From: Calditrichota bacterium
Lineage (GTDB): Bacteria; Electryoneota; RPQS01
Assembly: GCA_020057985.1 (NCBI GenBank)
Contig: JAGVEU010000269.1
Location: 1-13,006 of the forward strand
DNA: 13,006 nt
Reading direction: 5' to 3'
Positions 6,197-13,006 of the stretch are shown here, one piece after another. Both the position numbers and the translations under genes were made by a program. The notes beneath the pieces are model-generated. The model did no database searches. It was not told where the DNA came from and was given only the letters and a program-made list of their open reading frames with translations. Position 1 is the stretch's first letter; each line of letters opens with the position of its first letter.

Positions 6197-8308
6197 TTAT
6201 GGATTCGCCAACTGCGCGACGATATTTCGCTCCCATGACTGTCTTGGGGCGAGGTGCAAATCCCACAGAAACATCAATGCAATGGACTGAAAAACGCGCT
6301 CGAAACCACCCTCCGAAAGTGAAATGCTCTCAATGGGAACACGCCACAGCTTCGCTGCCCCATCGAGCGAGAGGTGGACAGCGACACCTTCATAATCATC
6401 AGCGAGGCGCACTTCCTTCACATTCTGATGGACTTTAATTTCGCCAAGGGGTTGATTCCAGTCGCCGGAATCCGGAATAGAAATATGGTGACGAAAGGAG
6501 TTGGCAGCTTTCAATCCAAGATTCCATTCTACTCCAAACGGACTGTCAAGATTGAAATCCGAGTGATTCTTCACTCTGTAGTGAATATTGAGAATGGGTT
6601 TTCCGGGCACGGCGCGAATAGTCTTCAGAATTTCCACTGAGGTTTCACCCACCCATCCGAGACAGGCAAGCTTGACCCCATCGGTGAACATCTCTGCAAT
6701 TCTGTACTCCCCCTTCAGAAAAGTACCGTAGTCGGCAAGTTTTCCGGTCTGAAACTCTCCAATCAGCGAGTTCCAACCGGGGAAATGATCGAGTAAGGCG
6801 GCACGCGGCCAGCGGTCGTAGAATAACTTCTGATCAAGATCCCGTTCCTTGCTCAGAACGAGATCATGAATGGATGCGCTGCCTTCACTCTTGGCATCCA
6901 CCGAAACTGCATGAATCAGCTTCTCATGGTAGCTCTCCGGTTGCCTTGTGAGAGTATCGAGCAGATTGTATCCCGCAGCACGATCATCCCACTCGAACAG
7001 CGAGCCTCCGCGTCGAGGGGATAGATAAGCGTTCATGCGCGCATTCTCGATGAGGACTTCCTTGTGCCCATCCGTATCATGATCCGTATACTCGATATCC
7101 ACCCACTTGCGTCCGCGGTGTAAGAGATTGTCAGAGAGATACTCGGAATGCAGCAGTTCCTTCCACACGGCGTGCCGGAGATGCGGGAGATACAGACCTC
7201 CGAAAACACCATGCCAGTAGGCGCAATTGCATTGCCCGCGCAGCAGCGGCGTATGCAGATCATCATTGCGTTTGCGCCCCGAAAGACGGTAGTACTTGCG
7301 GCTCGACCGCAGCATTCGCTTGTGCAGATAATTGGACTCCGGGTATTTTGCCAAGAATCCTCGCCAGAATCCACCTTTGAGAAACGGCTTGAGTTCATCC
7401 CAGTCAGAGCGAGATTCAAACTCCTTCACGAATTTCTCGAAGTTGCGTCCGGGTTGCGACGGCAGCACCCACTCGCCCATTTCAAAATAGGAGCACGTTG
7501 GCAAATACGTGCGGCCGGCGGCCGGTATTTGGTCACGCGCTTCGGAAAAAGTCATCAGTTGAATCTCATCGCCGTGTGTCTCGAGCATGTCGAAAAAGCG
7601 ATGTAACCAACCTTGCTCGTAGACCCACTCATAGGTCTTCGGCCAGAGTCCGAATTTCTCCCCGTCGTCCGCCATCACGAACACTGCGTTCTCGCGCTCC
7701 TGTGCTTGCTCTCTGAAGTAATTCAGAGTGCGCTCCGGTTCTTTGAAAGGAATGGCATAGCGCAGAGCCTGATGAATCGGAAACAACGCCACGGGCGGGC
7801 TGTTGGACTCTGTCAGATAATAGCCTGAGAGATCGTGCAATGGATGACCGGCGGAAAGGAAATGATAATCATCGAGCGGCAGATATTCTACTCGAGCCTC
7901 TGCCAGAAGGGATGCGAGGGCGGGTTCCCACACTCGCTCGGCCAACCATGCACCGCGCGGAGTGACGCCAAAGCGCTTCTTAAGATAGTCCCTCATGCGC
8001 TCGAACTGTTCCAGCGCATCGTTGCGGGGAAGAATGGGCAGGATCGGTTCGTAAAAGGCGCCGCCCAGCAGTTCAATCTGCTTCTGTTCGAGCAATTTAC
8101 CCACCAGATCGAAGTAGCCGCGCTCATGTTTCTCCAGCCATTCCCACAAACAGCCGGTGGTATGCAATGAAAACCGGACGTGCGGATGATCGAGCGCGAC
8201 TTTGAGAAACGGTTCGTAACTCCGCTTGTAAGCCTGTTCAAAGACATGATCGAAGTTCCCGACAGGCTGATGATTATGAATTCCGAGAATGAAGTTGATT
8301 TTCGACAC
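6197..8308 (-). CDS. GH57 4-alpha-glucanotransferase / alpha-amylase
   Basis: This glycoside hydrolase family 57 enzyme acts on alpha-1,4-glucans such as maltodextrin or glycogen, transferring or hydrolysing glucan chains. With the GTG start at 8308 it is 703 aa. It then begins close to HNHQPVGNF (residues 10-18), as in family members. The nucleophile Glu lies in GAWLAERVWEP (E124) and the acid/base Asp in MADDGEKFG (D214 or D215). These positions agree with E123 and D214 of the Thermococcus litoralis 4-alpha-glucanotransferase. CNCAYWHGVFGGLYLPHLR (360-378) and a C-terminal beta domain match the glucanotransferase subgroup. A TTG at 8389 would add 27 residues overlapping the upstream gene; GTG 8308 has AGG seven bases before it and is preferred. 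No signal peptide is seen, so it is probably cytoplasmic. Ends TAA, 73 nt before lptD. Confidence 0.9.
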   Translation of the reverse strand: MSKINFILGIHNHQPVGNFDHVFEQAYKRSYEPFLKVALDHPHVRFSLHTTGCLWEWLEKHERGYFDLVGKLLEQKQIELLGGAFYEPILPILPRNDALEQFERMRDYLKKRFGVTPRGAWLAERVWEPALASLLAEARVEYLPLDDYHFLSAGHPLHDLSGYYLTESNSPPVALFPIHQALRYAIPFKEPERTLNYFREQAQERENAVFVMADDGEKFGLWPKTYEWVYEQGWLHRFFDMLETHGDEIQLMTFSEARDQIPAAGRTYLPTCSYFEMGEWVLPSQPGRNFEKFVKEFESRSDWDELKPFLKGGFWRGFLAKYPESNYLHKRMLRSSRKYYRLSGRKRNDDLHTPLLRGQCNCAYWHGVFGGLYLPHLRHAVWKELLHSEYLSDNLLHRGRKWVDIEYTDHDTDGHKEVLIENARMNAYLSPRRGGSLFEWDDRAAGYNLLDTLTRQPESYHEKLIHAVSVDAKSEGSASIHDLVLSKERDLDQKLFYDRWPRAALLDHFPGWNSLIGEFQTGKLADYGTFLKGEYRIAEMFTDGVKLACLGWVGETSVEILKTIRAVPGKPILNIHYRVKNHSDFNLDSPFGVEWNLGLKAANSFRHHISIPDSGDWNQPLGEIKVHQNVKEVRLADDYEGVAVHLSLDGAAKLWRVPIESISLSEGGFERVFQSIALMFLWDLHLAPRQSWERNIVAQLANP

Positions 8309-8354
8309 GGGCGAACCTGAGATTATGTTTCTTTCTTCCTGCTGATTTCGATTC

Positions 8355-8783
8355 TTAGCGGCGGCGTAAGACCACAGTCTCACTGGCAATCACTTCTTCT
8401 CCTTCCCGCCCGGGCCCCTGTGATGCCGGTGGAAGGAAATACGCGGAGTTTGTTTCCGAGTCATAATAGCCGCTGCAATGCACAATATAGGAGATCCTGA
8501 CTTCCTCTGTAAGAGGTCTCCAGACTTTGACAACGTTCCCCTGCCCTTCATAGCAGTTCTCATTGGATCGTGCGGCGTCGTTCTGATACCACCAGGTTGC
8601 CGATGGACAACCCTCCACTGGAACACGAACTCCGCTAAATCCGACCGGTTCAACAGTTGTCACATAGAGAATCCAAACCGGCCACGGGTAATCCTCGTCA
8701 GTCTTCCTGCTGCAGGCACTCGCAAGCAGCACAATCGCAAGCGCTAGAAGGGTTGGGTAGCTCGAAGGCACGTGACGTGTCAT
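8355..8783 (-). CDS. Small lipoprotein of unknown function
   Basis: A 142-aa protein I do not recognise. Residues 11-23 are a hydrophobic signal segment ending in LASAC, giving a lipid-attachment Cys at 24; Ala at -3 is less usual than Leu but tolerated. The mature part has three more cysteines (59, 77, 103), is rich in Trp and Tyr, and looks beta-stranded. It lies between the ROK kinase (24 nt gap) and the GH57 gene (46 nt gap) on the same strand, so it is probably co-transcribed. It could be a periplasmic accessory to the sugar module or an unrelated passenger. It shows no resemblance I can see to LptE. ATG 8783 starts the signal segment; no strong ribosome-binding site precedes it. Confidence 0.75.
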   Translation of the reverse strand: MTRHVPSSYPTLLALAIVLLASACSRKTDEDYPWPVWILYVTTVEPVGFSGVRVPVEGCPSATWWYQNDAARSNENCYEGQGNVVKVWRPLTEEVRISYIVHCSGYYDSETNSAYFLPPASQGPGREGEEVIASETVVLRRR

Positions 8784-8807
8784 TTGTGAATGGATCTTAG
8801 GAGTAAC

Positions 8808-9737
8808 TCAATGGGTAAACCACAACGCTGCTGCTCCGAGCAAGCCTGAGAAATAACCGAGTTTTCCTGGGAGAATCTTCAAGAACTCGGTGTGAGTTCG
8901 CAAGGCATGAGCCCGGACTTCTCGCTCAAATTCGCGCAAGAAAAAAGTTGAGCCGGTGACTGTGCCGCCGCCGACAATGATGGCTTGCGGGTTTAGGATG
9001 TTTATCCAGGTGAGAGCAGCTTGAGCAAGATAATGCGCAAGTGCCCTGTGGACATTGCAGGCGCGTTCATCCCCTCGCTCGGCCATTTCCGTCACACTGC
9101 GGGGATTGGGAAATTCGCCCGTCGGAAAATACCTGCTGGCCAGTTGATCGAAGGCATTGCGTCCCACATATCCTTCGAGCGCGCCGATGCTTCCCATCGT
9201 CTCGGGACCCTCTTCATTGATAATTGTGAAACCGAGTTCCGCCGCGCCACCGTTCGCTCCGCGATAGAGCTTGCCATCCACAAAGATTGCTCCGCCCAGT
9301 CCGGTTCCCACTGCAACGGCGATGAAGTGCTTCAGCCCAACACCCGCTCCCCAGCGGAATTCGGCCAGACCGAAGGCATTGACGTCGTTGTCCACGACCA
9401 CGGGCAGATCCAGTTCACTCGCGAGCATTTCCCGCAGGGGTATCCCCTTCCAATCGGGAAAGTTAGGGGCCGCCACGACGCGTTCACGGTCTGCGTCCAC
9501 CACTCCCGCGAATCCGACTCCGATTCCAACTGGAATCCATGGCGATCCCACGAGCAGAGATTTGGCAGCGCGGATAACGGCGGCCACAACTTCCTGTGGC
9601 TCGTGTGAAGCCGGTGTCGCAGACGTGCTGCGCTCGATAAGCTCTCCGCCTTCCGAGACCAGTCCGACTTTGATGTTCGTTCCACCAATGTCAATGCCGA
9701 GGGCGACTTTATTTGCAGGGGTATCAGTTGCTGACAT
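8808..9737 (-). CDS. ROK-family sugar kinase (glucokinase-like), zinc motif absent
   Basis: A 309-aa ROK-family protein, most likely phosphorylating glucose or a related hexose with ATP. In numbering from ATG 9737, the phosphate-1 motif is GIDIGGTNIKVG (14-25). VVVDNDVNAFGLAEF (113-127) holds the catalytic Asp (D118), GTGLGGAIF (144-152) is phosphate-2, and NPQAIIVGGG (249-258) is the adenosine region. Typical members have GELGH and then CxCGxxGCxE, whose His and three Cys bind structural zinc. Here these read AAELGF (166-171) and TMGSIGALE (180-188), so all four ligands are gone. The substrate Glu equivalents (E167, E188) remain. There are no DNA-binding residues in front, so it is an enzyme and not a ROK repressor. 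ATG 9737 follows AGGA with a 6-nt gap; TTG 9743 is two codons upstream. The start overlaps the preceding gene by 14 nt. Confidence 0.88.
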   Translation of the reverse strand: MSATDTPANKVALGIDIGGTNIKVGLVSEGGELIERSTSATPASHEPQEVVAAVIRAAKSLLVGSPWIPVGIGVGFAGVVDADRERVVAAPNFPDWKGIPLREMLASELDLPVVVDNDVNAFGLAEFRWGAGVGLKHFIAVAVGTGLGGAIFVDGKLYRGANGGAAELGFTIINEEGPETMGSIGALEGYVGRNAFDQLASRYFPTGEFPNPRSVTEMAERGDERACNVHRALAHYLAQAALTWINILNPQAIIVGGGTVTGSTFFLREFEREVRAHALRTHTEFLKILPGKLGYFSGLLGAAALWFTH

Positions 9738-11736
9738 CGTCAATCCTAAGTTCGGTCATGTTGTCTTGCTTGCGAACAAAGACAATCTCAACAGCAGGGC
9801 GATCTTTGGAGAGCCTGAACTGCGCAGTCAGAGATCCTCCGTTGGCAAGAGGATAGCCAAAGAGAAACGCGATCTCGTGGGGATAGCCGGAGATTCCGAT
9901 GCGGGCGCGATCATGAACAAAATCGTACTCAAGATGAATATATCCCATTCCGAAAGGCAGTCGCGCTGCGGTGTGTCCCCAACTTGACGGTAGTCGCGGG
10001 AAAACCTCAACACGATGCCGAAGCCAGTCGGGGTGAAATCCAAGATAGAGTTCAGCCAGATTCTGAAAAGTTGCAGCCATTGTGGAATAATCCGGCGCGC
10101 TCTCACCCTCAGCAGTTTCAGTGAGGAGCGCCCCCGGTGTAGCCCCATCCAGCAGCATCGTCAACAGGCTGTCAAGATCCGGGGTTTGAGTGATTCTAAG
10201 ATCCTTGTTGAAACGGTAAGCCGTCCATTTTTGCCATCCGAAGCCATCCATTAAAGAGATTTCCGCAAGCCGCTCCGGATTGTCACTCAACCAATTGAAG
10301 TTTGTTCGTGCACCCGCCCGAAAATAACTGATTGAATCATAGCTCTCACTTGATTCGAGGATGATCTTGGGATCCGTTTCTTTCGCCGGTTCAAGACCTT
10401 CGATTACAGATTCGAGTTCACTCAGTGCGACTGTTTTTCTCATGGCGGCGAACGGGCTGTTGTAGTCGGCAAAGTATTTGCGGGCGGATTTCGATGCGGT
10501 CATGGCAAGTCTGCGGAAGACGTCACCATGAGCGTTGTCACCGCGAGCCCGTACGATTTCTTCCCCCATAGTCTGCATCCCCGCGAGTTCGATCTGTGAG
10601 CAGGCAAGTCGGAGCGAGCTGTCCGCAATGGTTTCGTTATCAAGCGCCTGTCGGCTTAGCGTCAATTCCCCTTGCAGGAGATCCAGTTCGGAAATAACTT
10701 CATCGGCAAGCTGCTTAACCGCCGCTTCATTTGCCATTCCATATCGGAGTCCATCCCGAAAGGCTTGCCAGCCGAAACGGAATTTCTGAGACCGCGTAAA
10801 GTGGCGGTTAGGATTTGCTGTTTCGGAAAATGCAAACTCAGGTTGTTGTCGTGAGGCCAGAAAGAAGGCTGAAGCAAGTTGCGCATTTCTTTCAAAGTCG
10901 GCGCGAGTCTCATATTCCAGAAAACCCGAAGCACTTCCTAAGTTCGCCGCAAGGAGAGCAAATGCTCTGTTCATGCGATCATCGCTTGTGTTCAGTGAAA
11001 ATGCAAGTGAGGTTTGCAATGCTTCACGGACTGCCGCCTCCACTTTCTTGCGCGACTTTCCGAGATAGGTATCGGCTGTTTTGCGCGCAGCCGCCGGAGT
11101 CTCACCGAAGGCAAACACAATCTGCGCAGACTCTTGAGCCAATCCAAAGCGGCAAGTCGTCGGCGAATCCTCAAGGGCGGTTTCGATGCCACGGTCGGCT
11201 GCGATCACGAGATGAATGGATGGATTTGAGTGCCGGAAACGATAGGACTTGTAGTTCTCACGATCGGGTTTGAGCGCAAAGAAGGCAGAGACGGATTCGC
11301 GCACGGACAGTCTGACACTCGCCGGTCGTTCACCTTCGAGATAAACTGCAAGCCCACCACCGGTGGGCAATGGAACGGCAACACATCGAAGCGAAGTATC
11401 CTGACTTTGCGAGCTTAGGCTCGTCAGTGAGCGGTTAGCTTCACTTTCGAGCACATCCAGTAGGTCCTCATGGCCATTAAGTCCTCCCTCCCATCGAATT
11501 TCAAGAGCCTCCCCAAAGCGAGGACTGCGAAAGACAAGCGAGGGTTTTTCCGCCTGCTTGACGGTGATACTTAGCTCCGTGCCAAGTGCCATAAGTGGCT
11601 TCTGCTTGGTTCGGGCCGGAAATTCCGTTGTAATCTGTTGTTTATTAAAAATATATGGATTTCGCTCCGGGAAGGGCGATTTCCCGCAGCCGAGGAGCAG
11701 AATCAGTAGAAGCAGTTGTAGATGCTTTTTTTGCAT
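9724..11736 (-). CDS. Lipoprotein resembling six-hairpin glycosidases / glycogen-debranching C-terminal domain
   Basis: With ATG 11736 the product is 670 aa. It opens with MQKKHLQLLLLILLLGC, a lipoprotein signal with lipid-attachment Cys at 17 and Gly at +2. About residues 40-235 are beta-rich, 240-520 are mostly helical, and the end is again beta-rich. The segment FQNLAELYLGFHPDWLRHRV (557-576) followed by PRLPSSWGHTAARLPFGMG recalls the close of (alpha/alpha)6 barrels in glycogen-debranching and related glycosidases, where the last barrel helix leads to a small beta domain. The helical part starts with TSDDRMNRAFALL, also seen in that fold. I cannot identify the catalytic acids; the spot where such enzymes often have an FGRD-type motif reads FERN. 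It may be a binding protein or a degenerate enzyme. The frame extends 47 codons upstream, but only the internal ATG gives a signal peptide. Confidence 0.7.
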   Translation of the reverse strand: MQKKHLQLLLLILLLGCGKSPFPERNPYIFNKQQITTEFPARTKQKPLMALGTELSITVKQAEKPSLVFRSPRFGEALEIRWEGGLNGHEDLLDVLESEANRSLTSLSSQSQDTSLRCVAVPLPTGGGLAVYLEGERPASVRLSVRESVSAFFALKPDRENYKSYRFRHSNPSIHLVIAADRGIETALEDSPTTCRFGLAQESAQIVFAFGETPAAARKTADTYLGKSRKKVEAAVREALQTSLAFSLNTSDDRMNRAFALLAANLGSASGFLEYETRADFERNAQLASAFFLASRQQPEFAFSETANPNRHFTRSQKFRFGWQAFRDGLRYGMANEAAVKQLADEVISELDLLQGELTLSRQALDNETIADSSLRLACSQIELAGMQTMGEEIVRARGDNAHGDVFRRLAMTASKSARKYFADYNSPFAAMRKTVALSELESVIEGLEPAKETDPKIILESSESYDSISYFRAGARTNFNWLSDNPERLAEISLMDGFGWQKWTAYRFNKDLRITQTPDLDSLLTMLLDGATPGALLTETAEGESAPDYSTMAATFQNLAELYLGFHPDWLRHRVEVFPRLPSSWGHTAARLPFGMGYIHLEYDFVHDRARIGISGYPHEIAFLFGYPLANGGSLTAQFRLSKDRPAVEIVFVRKQDNMTELRIDDVSN
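9744..9747 (-). promoter_or_regulatory. Ribosome-binding site for the ROK kinase
   Basis: AGGA sits six bases before ATG 9737, inside the last codons of the upstream lipoprotein gene. It decides for this ATG over TTG 9743 and points to translational coupling across the 14-nt overlap. Confidence 0.55.
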
Positions 11737-11953
11737 AGATTTACATAATACAAAAGACCGCCCACAATAGCAAGAAAAAGGGAGACGGGGCGAAATCCAA
11801 AATCCGAAAACGGAACCTGTCTGTCTGAGTTCGTCTGCACCTTTGTTACAGCGTGTGGCGGGAACATCCGCAGGCACTGAGGGGTTTCAAGCAAATAGCG
11901 GTGCATTTATTCAAATACACCACACAATAACAAAATGTAGATTCCCCTTACTT
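11737..11953. other. Divergent intergenic region
   Basis: This 217-bp stretch separates the minus-strand sugar module from the plus-strand ClpX-like gene. Apart from the minus-strand promoter at its left end, I see no RNA gene, clear operator or convincing plus-strand promoter. The open frame that crosses part of it on the minus strand is the unused upstream extension of the lipoprotein gene. Confidence 0.5.
11745..11773 (-). promoter_or_regulatory. Sigma70-like promoter for the sugar-module operon
   Basis: A -35 element TTGCTA (11768-11773, four of six consensus bases) is separated by exactly 17 bp from a -10 element TATTAT (11745-11750, five of six). Only 8 nt separate the -10 from ATG 11736, so transcription would begin at or next to the start codon. 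The gene also lacks a Shine-Dalgarno sequence, which fits a leaderless message. The call is from sequence match alone. Confidence 0.45.
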
Positions 11954-13006
11954 ATGGCAAAGCCACCCTCTCCCGATCAACTGCGTGAAGAAATTGGTGA
12001 ATTCCTTCGCACGAAATACGGCTCCGACGTCGCCGTCGCTGACGTTGATCTCGGAGCGCCGCACGAAGGCACGCACACGGAATCCAAGAGCCCCGGTCTT
12101 GACTCCATGGACTTCAAACTCAAGCCGACCGAACTTGAGGCTTATCTGCGTGAATATGTGATGCATCAGGACGAGGCCGTGGAGATTCTCGCCACCAAGA
12201 TCTGTACTCACTTTCACCGCCGAAAGTGGGAGATCGCTCATCCTGAAGATGAGACTTCCGTTGGCCGAATCAAAGCGAACGTCTTGATGATGGGACCGAC
12301 GGGAGTGGGCAAGACTTACTTGGTGAAGTTGATTGCGCAGAAGATCGGCGTGCCATTCGTGAAGGGTGACGCTACAAAATTTTCCGAAACAGGTTACGTC
12401 GGTGGTGATGTGGATGACCTCGTGCGCGAACTTGTGCGTGAGGCAAAAGGCGACATGAAGTTGGCTGAGTACGGTATTATCTATGTGGATGAGATTGACA
12501 AGATTGCTTCAGCCGGCAATGTCCACGGGCCAGATGTATCGCGCACCGGAGTGCAGCGCGCTCTGTTGAAGTTAATGGAAGATACTGAAGTGGACTTGCG
12601 TGTCCCGCATGATCTTGCCAGTCAGATGGAAGCTGTGATCGAAACCCAGAAGAGCGGAAAGGCCGAGCGCAAGAAAGTCTCCACCCGCAATATGCTATTT
12701 ATTGTCTCGGGTGCGTTTTCCGGTTTGACAGAGATCATTCGCCGGCGGCTTGCCAAAGGTTCGATGGGATTCAAACTCGGAGCGGAGATTCCAACCAGCG
12801 ATCGTGAGATCCTTAAGCGCGTCACGACTCAGGATCTTCTTGAATACGGTTTTGAGTCTGAGTTTATTGGACGATTGCCGGTCACTGTGCAGCTAAATGA
12901 TCTTAACGAGACCGCATTGTTTGATGTGCTGAGCAGTCCGCATTCGGCAGTTACGCAAGGTAAGAAGCGCGATTTTGCCGCCTACGGAATCGAGTTGGAG
13001 TTCGAG
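11954..13006 (+). CDS. ClpX-like AAA+ ATPase without zinc-binding domain (3' end outside window)
   Basis: The gene runs off the right edge; 351 codons are visible. It matches the AAA+ unfoldase ClpX, which unfolds proteins for ClpP. Motifs in order: Walker A GPTGVGKT (114-121), pore-loop GYVG (147-150), Walker B IIYVDEIDKI (175-184), RTGVQRALLKLMED (197-210, the ClpX DVSGEGVQQALL region), sensor-1 region LFIVSGAFSGL (248-258), and arginine-finger box EFIGRLPV (303-310). Differences from standard ClpX: the first 50 residues contain no Cys, so the N-terminal C4 zinc domain is missing; GYVGED is GYVGGD; no RKH loop is seen; and the ClpP-docking IGF tripeptide is MGF (271-273). It may be a ClpX paralogue with other partners or substrates. 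ATG 11954 follows an in-frame TAG closely and has no Shine-Dalgarno. Confidence 0.88.
   Translation, partial: MAKPPSPDQLREEIGEFLRTKYGSDVAVADVDLGAPHEGTHTESKSPGLDSMDFKLKPTELEAYLREYVMHQDEAVEILATKICTHFHRRKWEIAHPEDETSVGRIKANVLMMGPTGVGKTYLVKLIAQKIGVPFVKGDATKFSETGYVGGDVDDLVRELVREAKGDMKLAEYGIIYVDEIDKIASAGNVHGPDVSRTGVQRALLKLMEDTEVDLRVPHDLASQMEAVIETQKSGKAERKKVSTRNMLFIVSGAFSGLTEIIRRRLAKGSMGFKLGAEIPTSDREILKRVTTQDLLEYGFESEFIGRLPVTVQLNDLNETALFDVLSSPHSAVTQGKKRDFAAYGIELEFE

Noticed and set aside
8309..8389. 27-residue N-terminal extension of GH57 from TTG 8389
   Set aside because: It overlaps the upstream lipoprotein gene and lies before the conserved family start; GTG 8308 has an AGG at fitting distance.
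11737..11877. 47-residue N-terminal extension of the glycosidase-like lipoprotein
   Set aside because: The internal ATG at 11736 begins a textbook lipoprotein signal peptide; the extension has no matching character and spans the promoter.
11878..11953. Sigma70 promoter for the ClpX-like gene
   Set aside because: AT-rich hexamers are present, but no pair has both acceptable match and 16-18 bp spacing.

Overview
The window looks like chromosomal DNA of an uncultured Gram-negative (diderm) bacterium. The main evidence is a full-length LptD-type LPS-assembly protein and two lipobox-bearing lipoproteins. Several real genes have no clear Shine-Dalgarno sequence and some use TTG or GTG starts. This, the LptD C-terminal sequence and the dense palindromic intergenic repeats would fit a candidate phylum near the FCB group (Bacteroidota/Zixibacteria-like). 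That placement is inference with low confidence.

Left part (1-2325). A short reading frame at 3-92 (+) may be the tail of a response-regulator receiver domain. It converges on an alkyltransferase-like DNA-repair protein (128-451, -). From about 490 to 2089 the DNA is an array of a palindromic repeat of 115-123 bp. There are seven full copies, one short deletion derivative and several half copies, all in one orientation. Each full copy can fold into a four-way, cloverleaf-like junction: an outer TTGTCAT/ATGACAA stem plus three hairpins. Base changes in the hairpins covary between copies. A small GIY-YIG nuclease gene (701-988, -) sits inside the array between copies 1 and 2, in an arrangement like REP/RAYT loci. 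The many short open frames in this region are products of the repeat and are not genes. A repeat-free spacer (2090-2325) holds one perfect DnaA-box match and two interleaved inverted repeats.

Middle and right part (2326-11736, all - strand). Read in the direction of transcription the genes are: a 670-aa lipoprotein resembling six-hairpin glycosidases, a ROK-family sugar kinase overlapping it by 14 nt, a small lipoprotein of unknown function, a GH57 4-alpha-glucanotransferase/alpha-amylase, lptD, and a DHH-family phosphoesterase. Gaps are between -14 and +73 nt, so they may form one operon or two (a sugar/maltodextrin module, then lptD-DHH). GH57, ROK kinase and the glycosidase-like lipoprotein suggest alpha-glucan handling: glucan rearrangement or hydrolysis followed by phosphorylation of released glucose. 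The ROK kinase lacks the zinc-binding Cys cluster and its partner His. A sigma70-like promoter lies so close to the first gene that its transcript would be nearly leaderless.

Right edge (11954-13006, +). A divergent gene, cut by the window end, encodes a ClpX-like AAA+ ATPase. It has no N-terminal zinc-binding domain and an altered ClpP-docking loop (MGF instead of IGF).

The strongest candidate for something undescribed is the array of covarying four-way-junction repeats with the embedded GIY-YIG nuclease gene.
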